A stretch of DNA of 64,000 nt from an uncultured Gammaproteobacteria bacterium (GTDB taxonomy: Bacteria; Pseudomonadota; Gammaproteobacteria; Pseudomonadales; UBA5518), in assembly GCA_903928015.1 (NCBI GenBank), contig CAIYPF010000110.1, positions 1 through 64,000 of the forward strand. The letters run 5' to 3'. The notes under the pieces are model-generated. The model saw only the letters and a list, made by a program, of their open reading frames with translations. It made no database searches and was not told the origin of the DNA. A program made the translations under genes and the position numbers. Shown in pieces: positions 10,481-19,500 of this stretch; within the stretch, counting starts at the first letter, position 1; each line of letters opens with the position of its first letter.

Positions 10481-10921
10481 ATGAGTTCCCCCGATTCGCG
10501 GCGGACATTCCTGAGACATGCGGCGCTGCTCGGTGTGGGAGCCTCTGCGGTGCCGGCTCTGGCCGCGGTCGGTGCGGGTGTTGCGGTTGCAGTCCGCCTG
10601 GACGAAGTAAATTTCGATCGTACGGCGCTGGAAGACATTCTCGCGGGTTGTGCGGAGTTTGCATCCAGCGGCTATCGCGTCCGCTTCAAAAACGAGAACA
10701 TCGTCGCGTGGAAAGACGGGGTGGTGAGCGTGTTGCCGCCGGACCTCATCTCCGTGGTGGATTCGCGTACGGCCATGGCCATCTCCAACCCGGAGTTCGA
10801 GCCGGGCCGGGCGGTGACGGTGCTGGGCTTTCCCGCGCCTGCTATCTGGCGTACACCGGCGGGCTTGCGCGTGTTCGGGCCCGCGCACTTCGGGTTGGAT
10901 GAGGCTTACCGGCCTCTTTGA
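10481..10921 (+). CDS. Tat-leader protein with a DUF917-like C-terminal domain
   Basis: 146 residues. The N-terminus (SRRTFLRHAALLGVGASA) has a twin-arginine-type leader. From about residue 63 the sequence resembles the C-terminal domain of DUF917 / S-methyl thiohydantoin desulfurase-like proteins (YRVRFKNENIVAWKDG, LPPDLISVVDS, VTVLGFPAPAIWRT, GPAHFGLDEAYRPL). Normal DUF917 proteins are about 360 residues, so the N-terminal domain is missing. Either a truncated relic joined to an export signal or a small stand-alone exported domain. The family match is from pattern memory, so moderate confidence. It lies 35 bases before the SDR gene. Confidence 0.55.
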   Translation: MSSPDSRRTFLRHAALLGVGASAVPALAAVGAGVAVAVRLDEVNFDRTALEDILAGCAEFASSGYRVRFKNENIVAWKDGVVSVLPPDLISVVDSRTAMAISNPEFEPGRAVTVLGFPAPAIWRTPAGLRVFGPAHFGLDEAYRPL

Positions 10922-10956
10922 CTTCCACATCAGCACACAGGCGAGGAGCAGGGCAG

Positions 10957-11796
10957 ATGATCGACTTCAGCGGCAGGACGGCAGTGGTGAGCGGCGCGGG
11001 CGCCGGTATAGGGCGTGCGATCGCCGAGGCCTACGCGCGCCTCGGCGCAGAGGTGACCGGCATCGAGATCGACGCTGCGCGAGCGGCCGCCACGGGCGAG
11101 GCGATGCAGGCGGCCGGGTTGCCGGTGCGCATGGTGGTGGGCGATGTGCGTGATGCGGCCTCGGTGGCCGATGTTTTTGCGGGTGTGGCCGAGCGGCATG
11201 GTTCGCTCGACATCCTCGTGAACAACGTGGGCGATTTCCTCGGCGTGATGAACGGTTTCGAGGAGGGCACCGAGGCCGAGTGGGACGCGCTCTACGCCGT
11301 GAACCTCCGACACGTCTTCCTTGCCACGCGCGCTGCGTTGCCGCTGCTGCGCATGGGCCGCCCGGGCGGCAGCATCATCAACGTCTCCACCATCGAGGCC
11401 TTCCGCGGCATCCCGATGTGCCCGGTGTATTCGGCCTTCAAGGCAGGCGTCACCGGCTTCACCAAGAGCCTTGCGGTGCAGCTCGCACCCGAGGGAATCC
11501 GTGTTAACGCGATCGCGCCTGAAACCACCGAGACCGAGCAGGTGAAACCTGCCGCCTACATCCGCCCCGAGCACCAGGCGCACACGCCACGCTGGATTCC
11601 GCTCGGACGCTTCGGCACGCCTGAGGACATGGCCGGTTGCGCGGTGTTCCTGGCGAGCGAGCTCTCCGCGTGGGTGACGGGCACGACGATCCACGCGGAC
11701 GGCGGCGCCCTGGCGGCGGGTGGTTTCTATCGCACGCCCTCAGGGCGCTGGACCAATGTGCCGGTGGTCACGGGGGATGGGTTCGGATTTGGTTGA
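10957..11796 (+). CDS. Short-chain dehydrogenase/reductase (classical SDR)
   Basis: 279 residues, NAD(P)-dependent oxidoreductase. Cofactor motif SGAGAGIGR at residues 12-20, the NNVG motif (in place of NNAG) near 89-92, catalytic Ser144 with Tyr158 and Lys162 (YSAFK), and the usual EGIRVNAIAPETTETE segment followed by GRFGTPEDMA. Aspartate/glutamate at the end of beta-2 (GIEIDA) suggests a preference for NAD(H). A GAGGAG ribosome-binding site precedes the ATG. Substrate unknown. A decayed copy lies at 6932-7254. Confidence 0.93.
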   Translation: MIDFSGRTAVVSGAGAGIGRAIAEAYARLGAEVTGIEIDAARAAATGEAMQAAGLPVRMVVGDVRDAASVADVFAGVAERHGSLDILVNNVGDFLGVMNGFEEGTEAEWDALYAVNLRHVFLATRAALPLLRMGRPGGSIINVSTIEAFRGIPMCPVYSAFKAGVTGFTKSLAVQLAPEGIRVNAIAPETTETEQVKPAAYIRPEHQAHTPRWIPLGRFGTPEDMAGCAVFLASELSAWVTGTTIHADGGALAAGGFYRTPSGRWTNVPVVTGDGFGFG

Positions 11797-11824
11797 GGCG
11801 GAACCGGGTTGACTCAGCCTCGAT

Positions 11825-11848
11825 ATGTAGATACGTTTGTGTCTACAT
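11825..11848 (+). promoter_or_regulatory. Inverted repeat upstream of mazE (candidate autoregulatory operator)
   Basis: Arms ATGTAGATAC and GTGTCTACAT around a GTTT spacer, one mismatch in ten base pairs, ending 16 bases before the mazE ATG. MazE-type antitoxins bind palindromes in their own promoters, so this is a likely binding site (inference). Confidence 0.5.
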
Positions 11849-11864
11849 TTCGGGGGTGCCTTCC

Positions 11865-12125
11865 ATGACCGCAGCCATCGTCCGCCGTTGGGGCAACAGC
11901 CTCGCACTGCGTATTCCGCGCGACATCGCCGCCGCCCTCGGGATCGATGAGTCCACTGAGGTCCAATTGGATGTGAAGGACGGCAGGCTTGTTGTCGTGC
12001 CCACGCGGACACCCGAGTATTCGCTGGAAGACATGCTCAGCAAGTGCAAACCGTCCCACTTCAGGCAGAGCGCTGAAGAGACGCAATGGCTCACGGAAGG
12101 GCCAGTTGGCAAGGAGGCCTTGTGA
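11865..12125 (+). CDS. mazE: MazE-type antitoxin (AbrB/SpoVT fold)
   Basis: 86 residues. The N-terminal half is a swapped-hairpin DNA-binding domain (VRRWGNSLALRIPRD, LGIDESTEVQLDV), as in MazE and other AbrB-fold antitoxins; the C-terminal half (EYSLEDMLSKCKPSHFR) is the toxin-binding tail. The stop codon overlaps the GTG start of mazF. A palindrome directly upstream probably serves autorepression. Confidence 0.92.
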   Translation: MTAAIVRRWGNSLALRIPRDIAAALGIDESTEVQLDVKDGRLVVVPTRTPEYSLEDMLSKCKPSHFRQSAEETQWLTEGPVGKEAL

Positions 12126-12439
12126 AGAGAGGAGATATCGTTTTGGTGGATTTCGATCCCACCTTGGGGCACGAGCAGGCCGGCGCGCGCCCGGCTCTGG
12201 TCCTGTCTCCCGAGGCGTTCAATCGCATGACAGGCTTGGCGATGGTTGTGCCGGTCACCCGTCGTGTGAGGAACTTCCCGTTCGAGGTTTCCTTGTCCGG
12301 AACCCGCACAGTCGGTGTGGCGCTGTGCCACCAGTCACGCACGATCGATACGCGTGCGCGCCGCTGCAAAGTCGTTGAACAGGCCCCGGAAAGTGTGGTG
12401 TCAGAAGCGGTGGCAAAGGTGCGGGCGATTCTTGCGTGA
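12122..12439 (+). CDS. mazF: MazF-type mRNA interferase toxin
   Basis: 105 residues of the MazF/PemK family: KRGDIVLVDFDPTLGHEQAGARP at the N-terminus (family signature with the conserved P-T-x-G-x-E-Q and R-P), PVTRRVRNFPFEV, and a C-terminal helix. MazF toxins cleave mRNA at short motifs and halt growth when the antitoxin is lost. The start is GTG at 12122, overlapping the mazE TGA by 4 bases (GTGA), so translation is coupled. An in-frame upstream ATG at 12086 would lie inside mazE and is unlikely. Confidence 0.92.
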   Translation: MKRGDIVLVDFDPTLGHEQAGARPALVLSPEAFNRMTGLAMVVPVTRRVRNFPFEVSLSGTRTVGVALCHQSRTIDTRARRCKVVEQAPESVVSEAVAKVRAILA

Positions 12440-12485
12440 GCCCCGTATTTGAAACCCCTGGAGGGATGCGAGCGGCTTTACGGCC

Positions 12486-12728
12486 TCACGCCACCTGACG
12501 GGGGCTGATGCCCGGCGGATCGGTGCGGCGGAGGTAGTACTCGGTGGGGTGGACCCGGCCGCGCTCGTCGATGGCGGCGGCATGGACGATGCCGAGGATG
12601 TCGCCTTCTTCGTCGGAGATCACGGTCTCGAAGCCTTTGCGCCGGATGTCTGCGCTGGGGCAGCGGTTGATGCGGCGCTTGAACTCGCGGTAGTCGACCT
12701 TGACGAAGAAGCTCTCGAGGTTTTTCAT
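12486..12728 (-). CDS. Small unknown protein under a LexA box
   Basis: 80 residues, start at 12728 (MKNLESFFVKVDYREFKRRI); an in-frame ATG at 12746 overlaps the LexA box and would be too close to the promoter. I do not recognise the family. It is charged, soluble and has no membrane segment or cysteine pair; the middle (GFETVISDEEGDILGIVHAAAID) reads like a small beta-sheet domain. Its promoter contains an almost perfect LexA-binding site, so it is probably induced by DNA damage. It is convergent with mazF and lies about 650 bases from recC. Confidence 0.65.
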   Translation of the reverse strand: MKNLESFFVKVDYREFKRRINRCPSADIRRKGFETVISDEEGDILGIVHAAAIDERGRVHPTEYYLRRTDPPGISPRQVA

Positions 12729-12744
12729 GGCTGGGATTCCATAC

Positions 12745-12766
12745 ATACTGTGTTTGCGTACAGTAT
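12745..12766 (-). promoter_or_regulatory. LexA (SOS) box
   Basis: Perfect palindromic arms ATACTGT and ACAGTAT separated by eight bases, matching the gammaproteobacterial LexA consensus CTGT-N8-ACAG including the flanking TA. It ends 17 bases upstream of the small gene's ATG and overlaps the -10 element, the normal position for repression. Confidence 0.8.
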
Positions 12767-12789
12767 AGGCCAGATGTTTTGCCCTGCAA
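12762..12789 (-). promoter_or_regulatory. Sigma-70-type promoter overlapping the LexA box
   Basis: On the minus strand, TTGCAG (12789-12784) and TATACT (12767-12762) are separated by 16 bases. The -10 hexamer shares bases with the LexA half-site. Confidence 0.6.
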
Positions 12790-12891
12790 GTCAACGCGAG
12801 ACTATCCCGCAATCGCCCCTCTTGTCACCACATATGGTGGATCAAAAGCCTTACACCTACGAAATATTGTGCCCGCCATCCGCCCGAGGCC

Positions 12892-13242
12892 TCACCACCC
12901 CAGCTTCGTGCGGAACAGGAAAAAGACCGCTCCCAGCAGGCAGAGCCCCGCCCAGAGGTAATCGAGAGTGAGTTTCTCGCGCAGGTAGTACACCGAGAAG
13001 GGTACGAACACGAGCAGCGTGATCACCTCCTGCAGGATCTTCAATTGGCCCACGTTCATCACCGTGTGCCCGATGCGGTTTGCGGGTACTTGCAGCAGGT
13101 ATTCGAAGAGCGCGATCCCCCAACTCGCCAGCGCGGCGATGATCCACGGCTTGTCGGCGAGGTTGCGCAGGTGCGCGTACCACGCGAAGGTCATGAATAC
13201 ATTGCTCGCGCAGAGCAGCGCGATGGTGCTGAGGTAGATCAT
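12892..13242 (-). CDS. DUF486 / DMT-like small membrane protein
   Basis: 116 residues with four hydrophobic helices, the typical length and layout of DUF486, a single-domain relative of the drug/metabolite transporter superfamily. Seen: SNVFMTFAWYAHLRN, WGIALFEYLLQVPANRIGH, QLKILQEVITLLVFVPFS and YLWAGLCLLGAVFFLF. The start at 13242 (MIYLSTIALL) begins right at the first helix. Function unknown; members probably work as oligomers. Confidence 0.9.
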   Translation of the reverse strand: MIYLSTIALLCASNVFMTFAWYAHLRNLADKPWIIAALASWGIALFEYLLQVPANRIGHTVMNVGQLKILQEVITLLVFVPFSVYYLREKLTLDYLWAGLCLLGAVFFLFRTKLGW

Positions 13243-13381
13243 CGGTGAGTGCTCGCGCAGTGCCAGCGCCCGAGCATAGCGGCGGCGTGCGCAGGCCGCA
13301 TCGACGGCCTTCCGCTGCGGGGTGGCGCTGCGCGACAATGCGCGCCCACCCGGGCTTCGCAGGACGCGTTCGCGGTTTCAG

Positions 13382-16300
13382 ATGCTCACATTCCACCACG
13401 GCAACGACCTCGAAGTGCTGCGCAGACTCGCCGCGCAGCGGCTCGCGCAATCTCCCCCGCCGCCGCTCGAGCCCGAGCACGTGGTGGTGCCCAACGCGGG
13501 CATGGCCAAGTGGTTCAGACGGGGCGTGCTGGAACATCAGGGCATCGCCGCGGACCTCAGCTGCGACAGCCCCGTGCAGTTCCTGCGACGCATCGCGGGT
13601 ATCGTGCTCGGGTTCCCCGCTCCTTCCGAAGACCCCTGGTCGAGAGATCTCCTCACGGTGCGCCTGATGGGTCTGATCCCCGGCCTCCTCGGGCGCCCTG
13701 ATTTCGCTCCGCTCGCGACCTACCTCGCCGACACCCGCGATCCACGCCGCTTGCTCGGCCTCTCGCAGCAGATCGCTGCGCTCTTCGATGCGTACCTCGT
13801 CTGGCGTGACGACTGGATCCGCGACTGGGAGGCAGGCAAGCCCGGTGATGGCAGCCCCGCGCGCGAGCATCCCTGGCAGCCGGTGCTCTGGTGCGCGCTG
13901 AGCTCCGCCGTCACGACGGCACATCCGGGTGCCCTGCACCCCGCTGCGATGATCGCGCTGCTCTGCGAGCGCCTGAAACACGCTGAGCCACCCTCTGGTT
14001 TGCCATCACGCGTCACGGGCTTCGGTTTCGGTGCCGTTGCGCCTTCGATACTCCACGGATTTCGCGCGCTCGGCGCCCATGCGGATGTACAGGTCTTCCA
14101 GTTCAATCCCTGTCCCGAGTATTGGGCAGATCTTCAGAGCGAAGCCAAGCTCGCCCGCCAGCGTGTCCTGGACCCCCAGCGGGCCCTGTACGCCGAGACG
14201 GGCAACCCGTTGCTCGCCTCTTGGGGCCAGCAGGGCGCAGCCCAGCTGATGGAACAGTTGAAGCACGACGACAACCTCGAATTCCACCTCGGTGAGCAGC
14301 GCCCGGGCACGCTTCTGGGGCGGATACAGGAAGACATCCTCCACCTGCGGGAGCCCGCCGACAGCGGCCCCCTGCAGCCCGACGGCAGCATTGTCTTTGC
14401 CGAGACCCACAGCCGCCTGCGCGAGGTCGAGGCGCTGCACGATGCGCTGCTCGACATGATCGAGCGCTTCGACCCCCTTTCCCCGCGTGACATCGTGGTG
14501 ATGGCCCCTGACATCGCGGCCTACGCGCCACACATCGAGGCCGTTTTCGGCGAGCTGTCGGGCGATCGGCGCTTCATTCCCTACGCCATCTCGGATCGCG
14601 CGAGCCTTGCCGAGGAGGCGCTGCCCCGGAGCTTCCTGCATCTCTTCGCGTTGCCCGACAGCCGCTTTACCGCCTCCGAGGTGCTGGGGCTGCTCGCGGT
14701 GCCCGCGGTGGGCGAACGTGCCGGCTTCACGGCCGCCGACATGGAAACCCTGCATGCGCTGGTGGCGTGCAGTGGCATCCGTCTGGGCTACGACGATGCG
14801 GGTGCAGCCGGGGATGCGCCCGCGCTCGCGCGCAACACCTGGCGCTTCGGGCTCGAGCGGTTGCTGCTTGGCGTTGCGATGGACGAGGGCGCACTTTTCG
14901 CGGGGGTCGCGCCCGTCGGCGTGGGCGGTGCCTCGGAGGCCGAGCTGGTCGGCAAACTCGGTGTCTTCGTCGACCGGTTGGCTGGGCTCGCCACGGAGAT
15001 CGATGCTCCGCGTACGCCCGCGGGCTGGCGCGAGATGGTTCACCGCATTTTCGCGGACTTCGTCGCGGACGGACGCCCCCATGCAGCCGCGCGCGCCGAG
15101 ACGCACGCAGAAGTCAACGCCGCCATCGATGTGCTGGATGCGGCGGGTTGCACGGCGGAGCTCGCGCGGGAGGTCGTGCAGGACCTGATCGAAACCCGCC
15201 TCTCGGCGGCCGAGAACAACCACGCGTTTCTGCGGGCGGGCGTGAGCTTCTGCCAGCTGACGCCACTGCGCACCATCCCTTTCCGTGTGGTGTGCCTGCT
15301 CGGCATGAATGCCGAGGCGTTTCCGCGCAATCGCGAGCGCCCGGCCTTCGACCTGATGGGCGTGATGCCACGGCGGGGCGATCCCTCGCGCCGCGACGAT
15401 GACCGCTTCGTTTTCCTGGAATCGCTGATAGCGGCGCGTGACTGCCTCTACATCAGCCGCGTCGCCGCCGACGAACGCAGCGACGCGCCCCGGGAGCCCG
15501 CGGTGCCGGTGAGTGAGTTGCGCGAGTACATCGAGCGCCTGCACGGCAAGGAGGCCGCTGCCGCGCTCACGCTGAAGCACGCGCTGAAACCCTTCGCCCC
15601 GTCCTACTTCGACGGCAGCTGCGAGCGCTACAGTTTCCGCGGCGAGTGGTGCCCGGCGGCGCGCGCCATCGGCTCTGCGCCCGTGGGCTTCTGTCCGCAA
15701 CCCCTGCAACCCCAACCCGCTGACGAGCCGGTGATCCGACCGGACGCCCTTGCACGCTTCTTCACGCGTCCTTGCGAGAGCTTTTTCAACGAGCGGCTCG
15801 GCGTGCGATTTCCCGAAGCCGGTGAGACGCTCGAGGACGTCGAGCCGATGGCGCTCGACGAACTCTCGAAATGGAAAGTGCGCAGCACACTCCTCGCCGC
15901 CTCGTCCTCGCAAACCGGGAGCGAAGCCGCAGAGCGCGTCCTTGCCGCGGGCGTACTGCCGCAAGGCGCGTCCGGCCGGTGCATGGTGGCTGTCCTGCTT
16001 GCCGAGATCGAACCTCTGAGGGAGGCGATCTCCCGCTGGGAGCTGTCCCGCACGGAGCGCATCGTCATCGACCTCGGCATTGCCCGCATCGAGGGCGATA
16101 TCGCGGGCTTGCGTGGCGGGGCGCTCAAGGAACACACCTTGTCCAGCGAACCCCACGGCCGCGCCCTTGCGGGGTTCTGGCTGCGTCATCTGATGGTCTG
16201 CGCCGCCGGGTTGGTCGACGAGCCGAGCGAACAGCTGAGTCGCGACGGAGGCTGCACGCTGCGTGTGCTTCCGGCCGCTGACGCAATCGAATGCCTGCGC

Positions 16301-16582
16301 GATCTGGTCGAGGTGTATTTCTCGGGTCTGCGTGAGCCGCTGCCCCTGTTTCCGAAAGCCGCCTGGAAATGGGTCAGTGGCAAGGATCAGGCAAAGGCGC
16401 GAATCGAGGCGCGCAAAGTATTCCTGCGACGCTACGACGGCGCGCCGGGCGAAGGCGATGACGCCTACGTGAGCCGCGTATTCCCCGATGTGGATGAGGC
16501 GCTCGGCCAGCGCTTCGAGGCGCTGGCGGAGCGCGTCTTCCGGCCGCTGCGCGATGCAGCCACAGCGGAAGACACCATATGA
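13382..16582 (+). CDS. recC: Exodeoxyribonuclease V subunit gamma (RecC)
   Basis: 1066 residues (E. coli 1122). RecC is the Chi-recognising scaffold of the RecBCD helicase-nuclease, which processes double-strand breaks for RecA loading. Seen: the N-terminal MLTFHHGNDLEVLRRLAA with VVVPNAGMAKW, the central DIVVMAPDIAAYAPHIEAVF, and LTPLRTIPFRVVCLLGMN, all family hallmarks. The start at 13382 matches the family start. Its stop overlaps the recB start (ATGA). It is divergent from the DUF486 gene. Confidence 0.96.
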   Translation: MLTFHHGNDLEVLRRLAAQRLAQSPPPPLEPEHVVVPNAGMAKWFRRGVLEHQGIAADLSCDSPVQFLRRIAGIVLGFPAPSEDPWSRDLLTVRLMGLIPGLLGRPDFAPLATYLADTRDPRRLLGLSQQIAALFDAYLVWRDDWIRDWEAGKPGDGSPAREHPWQPVLWCALSSAVTTAHPGALHPAAMIALLCERLKHAEPPSGLPSRVTGFGFGAVAPSILHGFRALGAHADVQVFQFNPCPEYWADLQSEAKLARQRVLDPQRALYAETGNPLLASWGQQGAAQLMEQLKHDDNLEFHLGEQRPGTLLGRIQEDILHLREPADSGPLQPDGSIVFAETHSRLREVEALHDALLDMIERFDPLSPRDIVVMAPDIAAYAPHIEAVFGELSGDRRFIPYAISDRASLAEEALPRSFLHLFALPDSRFTASEVLGLLAVPAVGERAGFTAADMETLHALVACSGIRLGYDDAGAAGDAPALARNTWRFGLERLLLGVAMDEGALFAGVAPVGVGGASEAELVGKLGVFVDRLAGLATEIDAPRTPAGWREMVHRIFADFVADGRPHAAARAETHAEVNAAIDVLDAAGCTAELAREVVQDLIETRLSAAENNHAFLRAGVSFCQLTPLRTIPFRVVCLLGMNAEAFPRNRERPAFDLMGVMPRRGDPSRRDDDRFVFLESLIAARDCLYISRVAADERSDAPREPAVPVSELREYIERLHGKEAAAALTLKHALKPFAPSYFDGSCERYSFRGEWCPAARAIGSAPVGFCPQPLQPQPADEPVIRPDALARFFTRPCESFFNERLGVRFPEAGETLEDVEPMALDELSKWKVRSTLLAASSSQTGSEAAERVLAAGVLPQGASGRCMVAVLLAEIEPLREAISRWELSRTERIVIDLGIARIEGDIAGLRGGALKEHTLSSEPHGRALAGFWLRHLMVCAAGLVDEPSEQLSRDGGCTLRVLPAADAIECLRDLVEVYFSGLREPLPLFPKAAWKWVSGKDQAKARIEARKVFLRRYDGAPGEGDDAYVSRVFPDVDEALGQRFEALAERVFRPLRDAATAEDTI

Positions 16583-19500
16583 GCGCCCCCGTCGTCCCCT
16601 TCGACGCTGCATGCCAGCCACTCACGGGCCGCTGCCTGATCGAGGCAAGTGCCGGCACGGGCAAGACCTACGCCATCACCAGCCTCGTCCTGCGTCTGCT
16701 GCTCGGCCACGACGGCAGCACCACGGGTGTGAATGCGCTGCTGATAGAGCAGATCCTCATCGTTACCTTCACGCGTGCTGCGACCGAGGAACTGCGCGGC
16801 CGGATCCGCGAGCGCCTGCAGAAGGCGCGTGAGGCCTTCGCCGCTGATGCCTCGCCGTCCGACGATCCGCTGATCGCCACGCTGCTCACGCACAGCGCGG
16901 ATCTCGCGAAGGACCGCGATCGCCTTGCGCTCGCTGCCATGAGCCTCGATCTCGCGAGCATCTTTACCATTCACGCCTTTGCCGGGCGGATGCTCAAGCG
17001 CAACGCATTCGAGAGCGGCGTTTCCTTCGCGGTGGGAGAGGGCGAGGACGATGCCGGCGTCGTGAGCGAGGTCGTCTTCGATCTCTGGCGGGAGCGTGTC
17101 TATCCGCTTCCCGATGCGATCGCGTCGCTGATCCTCGACACGTGGGACTCCCCCGTCGAGTTCCTCCAGGAGGTACGCAGACTGCTTCTGCGCAAGGGTC
17201 TGGTGTGGCGCGGCGTACCCGCGCAGGACTGGCAGGGTTTGCTCGCCGACATCGCCGGCGCCGAGGCGGCGCTGCTCGCGGCGGCGCGGGTTCCTGCGGC
17301 CGTGGAGGCGTGCAAGGCTGTGCTACCGCGGCTCAAGAAGTCACCCAGGAGTGCGATCGAGTCGTTTCTGGACGCGTCTTCGCGCGGTGTGCTGGTGCTG
17401 GAGGATCTTCACGCGCTGGATCAGGATGCTCTGGATCTGGGCCAGGATACGCGGAAGGCGAAAGACCGGTTCCCGGCCGTGCCATTGCTGATGCAGGCCG
17501 CCGCGCTCGGTGCGCTGGCTGCAGAACTGCCCAGGCGTTTTTTCTTCGATGCGGTGTCGGAGGTCTCGACACGGCTCGCCGAGCGCAAGGCACGCACGGC
17601 AGAACTCGGGTTCGACGATCTGCTGAGCCTGCTCGCGGATGGCCTCGCCGCACCCCACACCGGTGATCGCCTTGCGACGCTGATCCTCCAGCAGTACCCG
17701 GCCGCACTCGTCGACGAGTGCCAAGACACCGACCCGCTGCAGTGGACGATCTTCGACCGCCTCTACCGCAACGCCGGCGCGCTGTTCCTGGTGGGTGATC
17801 CCAAGCAGGCGATTTATTCCTTCCGTGGTGCGGACGTCTACGCCTATCTGAAAGCCCGCAGCGCGGCCACGCAGCTCTGCAGCCTCGGCGTGAGCTGGCG
17901 CAGCACCCACGCGCTCGTTGCAGCACTGAACAGCCTCTTCTCCTTGCGCAGCGATGGTGAGGTCTTCCGGGCTGCGGGTCTTGGCTACGGGCAGATCACC
18001 GCATCGGGCAGCGCGGACAAGAAGCCGCTGCTGCACGGCAGGGATCCCGTGAAACCCTTGCAGATCATCGGATCCGTCGATGGCACCGGGTCGAGCAAGG
18101 AGGGCTATATCGAGCGCCTCACGCCTGCGGTGGCAGACCACATCGCCGGCATGCTGGCCGAGGCTGCTGCGGGGCGGCTCACCGTGGGTGACGAAGCCCT
18201 CGCACCCGGTGACATCGCCATCCTCGTGCGCACCTGGGGCGATGCCGTACCGCTGGCACGGGCCCTGGTGCGGCGCGGTGTGCCTGTGGTCTCACGGGCG
18301 CGTGACAGCGTTTACAAAAGCCCCGTCGCCGGCAGCGTCGTGGCACTGCTGCGCGCCGTGCTGGAGCCCCGGTCCGACACGGCCATGCGCGCGGCGCTCG
18401 CCTGCCTCCTTGCCGGCCGTCATGCGATCGAACTCGAGGCCGTGTTCTCGAGCGAGGCCGAGATGCTCGCCTGGCAGGAGACCTTCAGGGACTGTCGTGA
18501 GCGCCTGCGCGAGCGAGGCGTGCAGCCGATGTTCCGCCACCTCTTCCGTACGCTCGACGTGCCGACGCGTGCGCTCGGGATGCCAGATGGCGAGCGTCTG
18601 CTCACCGATGCCCTGCATCTGGTCGAACTCCTTGCCGTCGAGCGCGCCACCCTGGACAGCGACGAAGCCCTGCTCGCCCGCTTCGCGGCATGCCTCGCCA
18701 ACTCCGACGGCGACCGGGAGGAACAGCAGCTCAGGCTTGAAAGTGACGCGAAACGCGTGCGCATCATGACCATCCACGGGAGCAAGGGCCTCGAGTTCCC
18801 GGTTGTGGTACTGCCTTTTGCCGTGCATCGAAGGACCGAGAAAACACCCCTTTTCCACGACACGCAAACGTGGCAGCCGGTGTATGACCTCTCCGAGGAT
18901 TCCGCCTCACGCACCTTGGCCGATCAGGAGCGACTCTCGGAAGATCTGCGGCTGCTCTACGTTGCGCTCACGCGCGCGAAGTACAGCTGCGTCATTGGCG
19001 TGAGTGATGTCACGGACCACAAAAAGAGCATTCTCGAGCAGACCGCGCTCGGTTGGCTGCTCGGTGCCGAGGCCGTGTCGCCCGCAGATGCGCTGCAGCG
19101 CCTTCTCACCGTTCCCGGTGCACAGTTGATCGGCGTGCCGCCGGCGGCCACTGTCCCGGCTCCTCCCGCGCTGGTGAAACGCCTCGATGCGCGCGAGATC
19201 AGGAAGGAGCCCGACAGGCGCTGGCGCAGCACCAGCTACTCGGCGCTCGCCTCCCACAAGACGGAACCAGACCGCGCCGAGCAGGTCTTCCGCCAGCCGG
19301 AGATCCCGGCCCGTGAACAACAGCGCGACGCCGATTCAGACCGCACGCCCTTCGGTTTTCCGCGCGGGCCCGAATACGGTGACATGCTCCACAAGGTGCT
19401 CGAGAAAGCCGATCTCGCGCAGCCTGCCGCGGCTGCCACCAACGTCGCGCTGATCGATGCGGCGCTCCTTCGCATGGGCATGGCCCCGGATTGGCACCCG

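Noticed and set aside
12790-12891. Foreign origin of the small SOS gene from locally lower GC
   Set aside because: The stretch is short and non-coding; composition over 100 bases is not enough evidence.
14006-16621. 871-codon open frame opposite recC
   Set aside because: Shadow of high GC at the third codon position; the plus strand encodes an unmistakable RecC. Composition (Arg, His, Gly, Ala-rich) is not protein-like.
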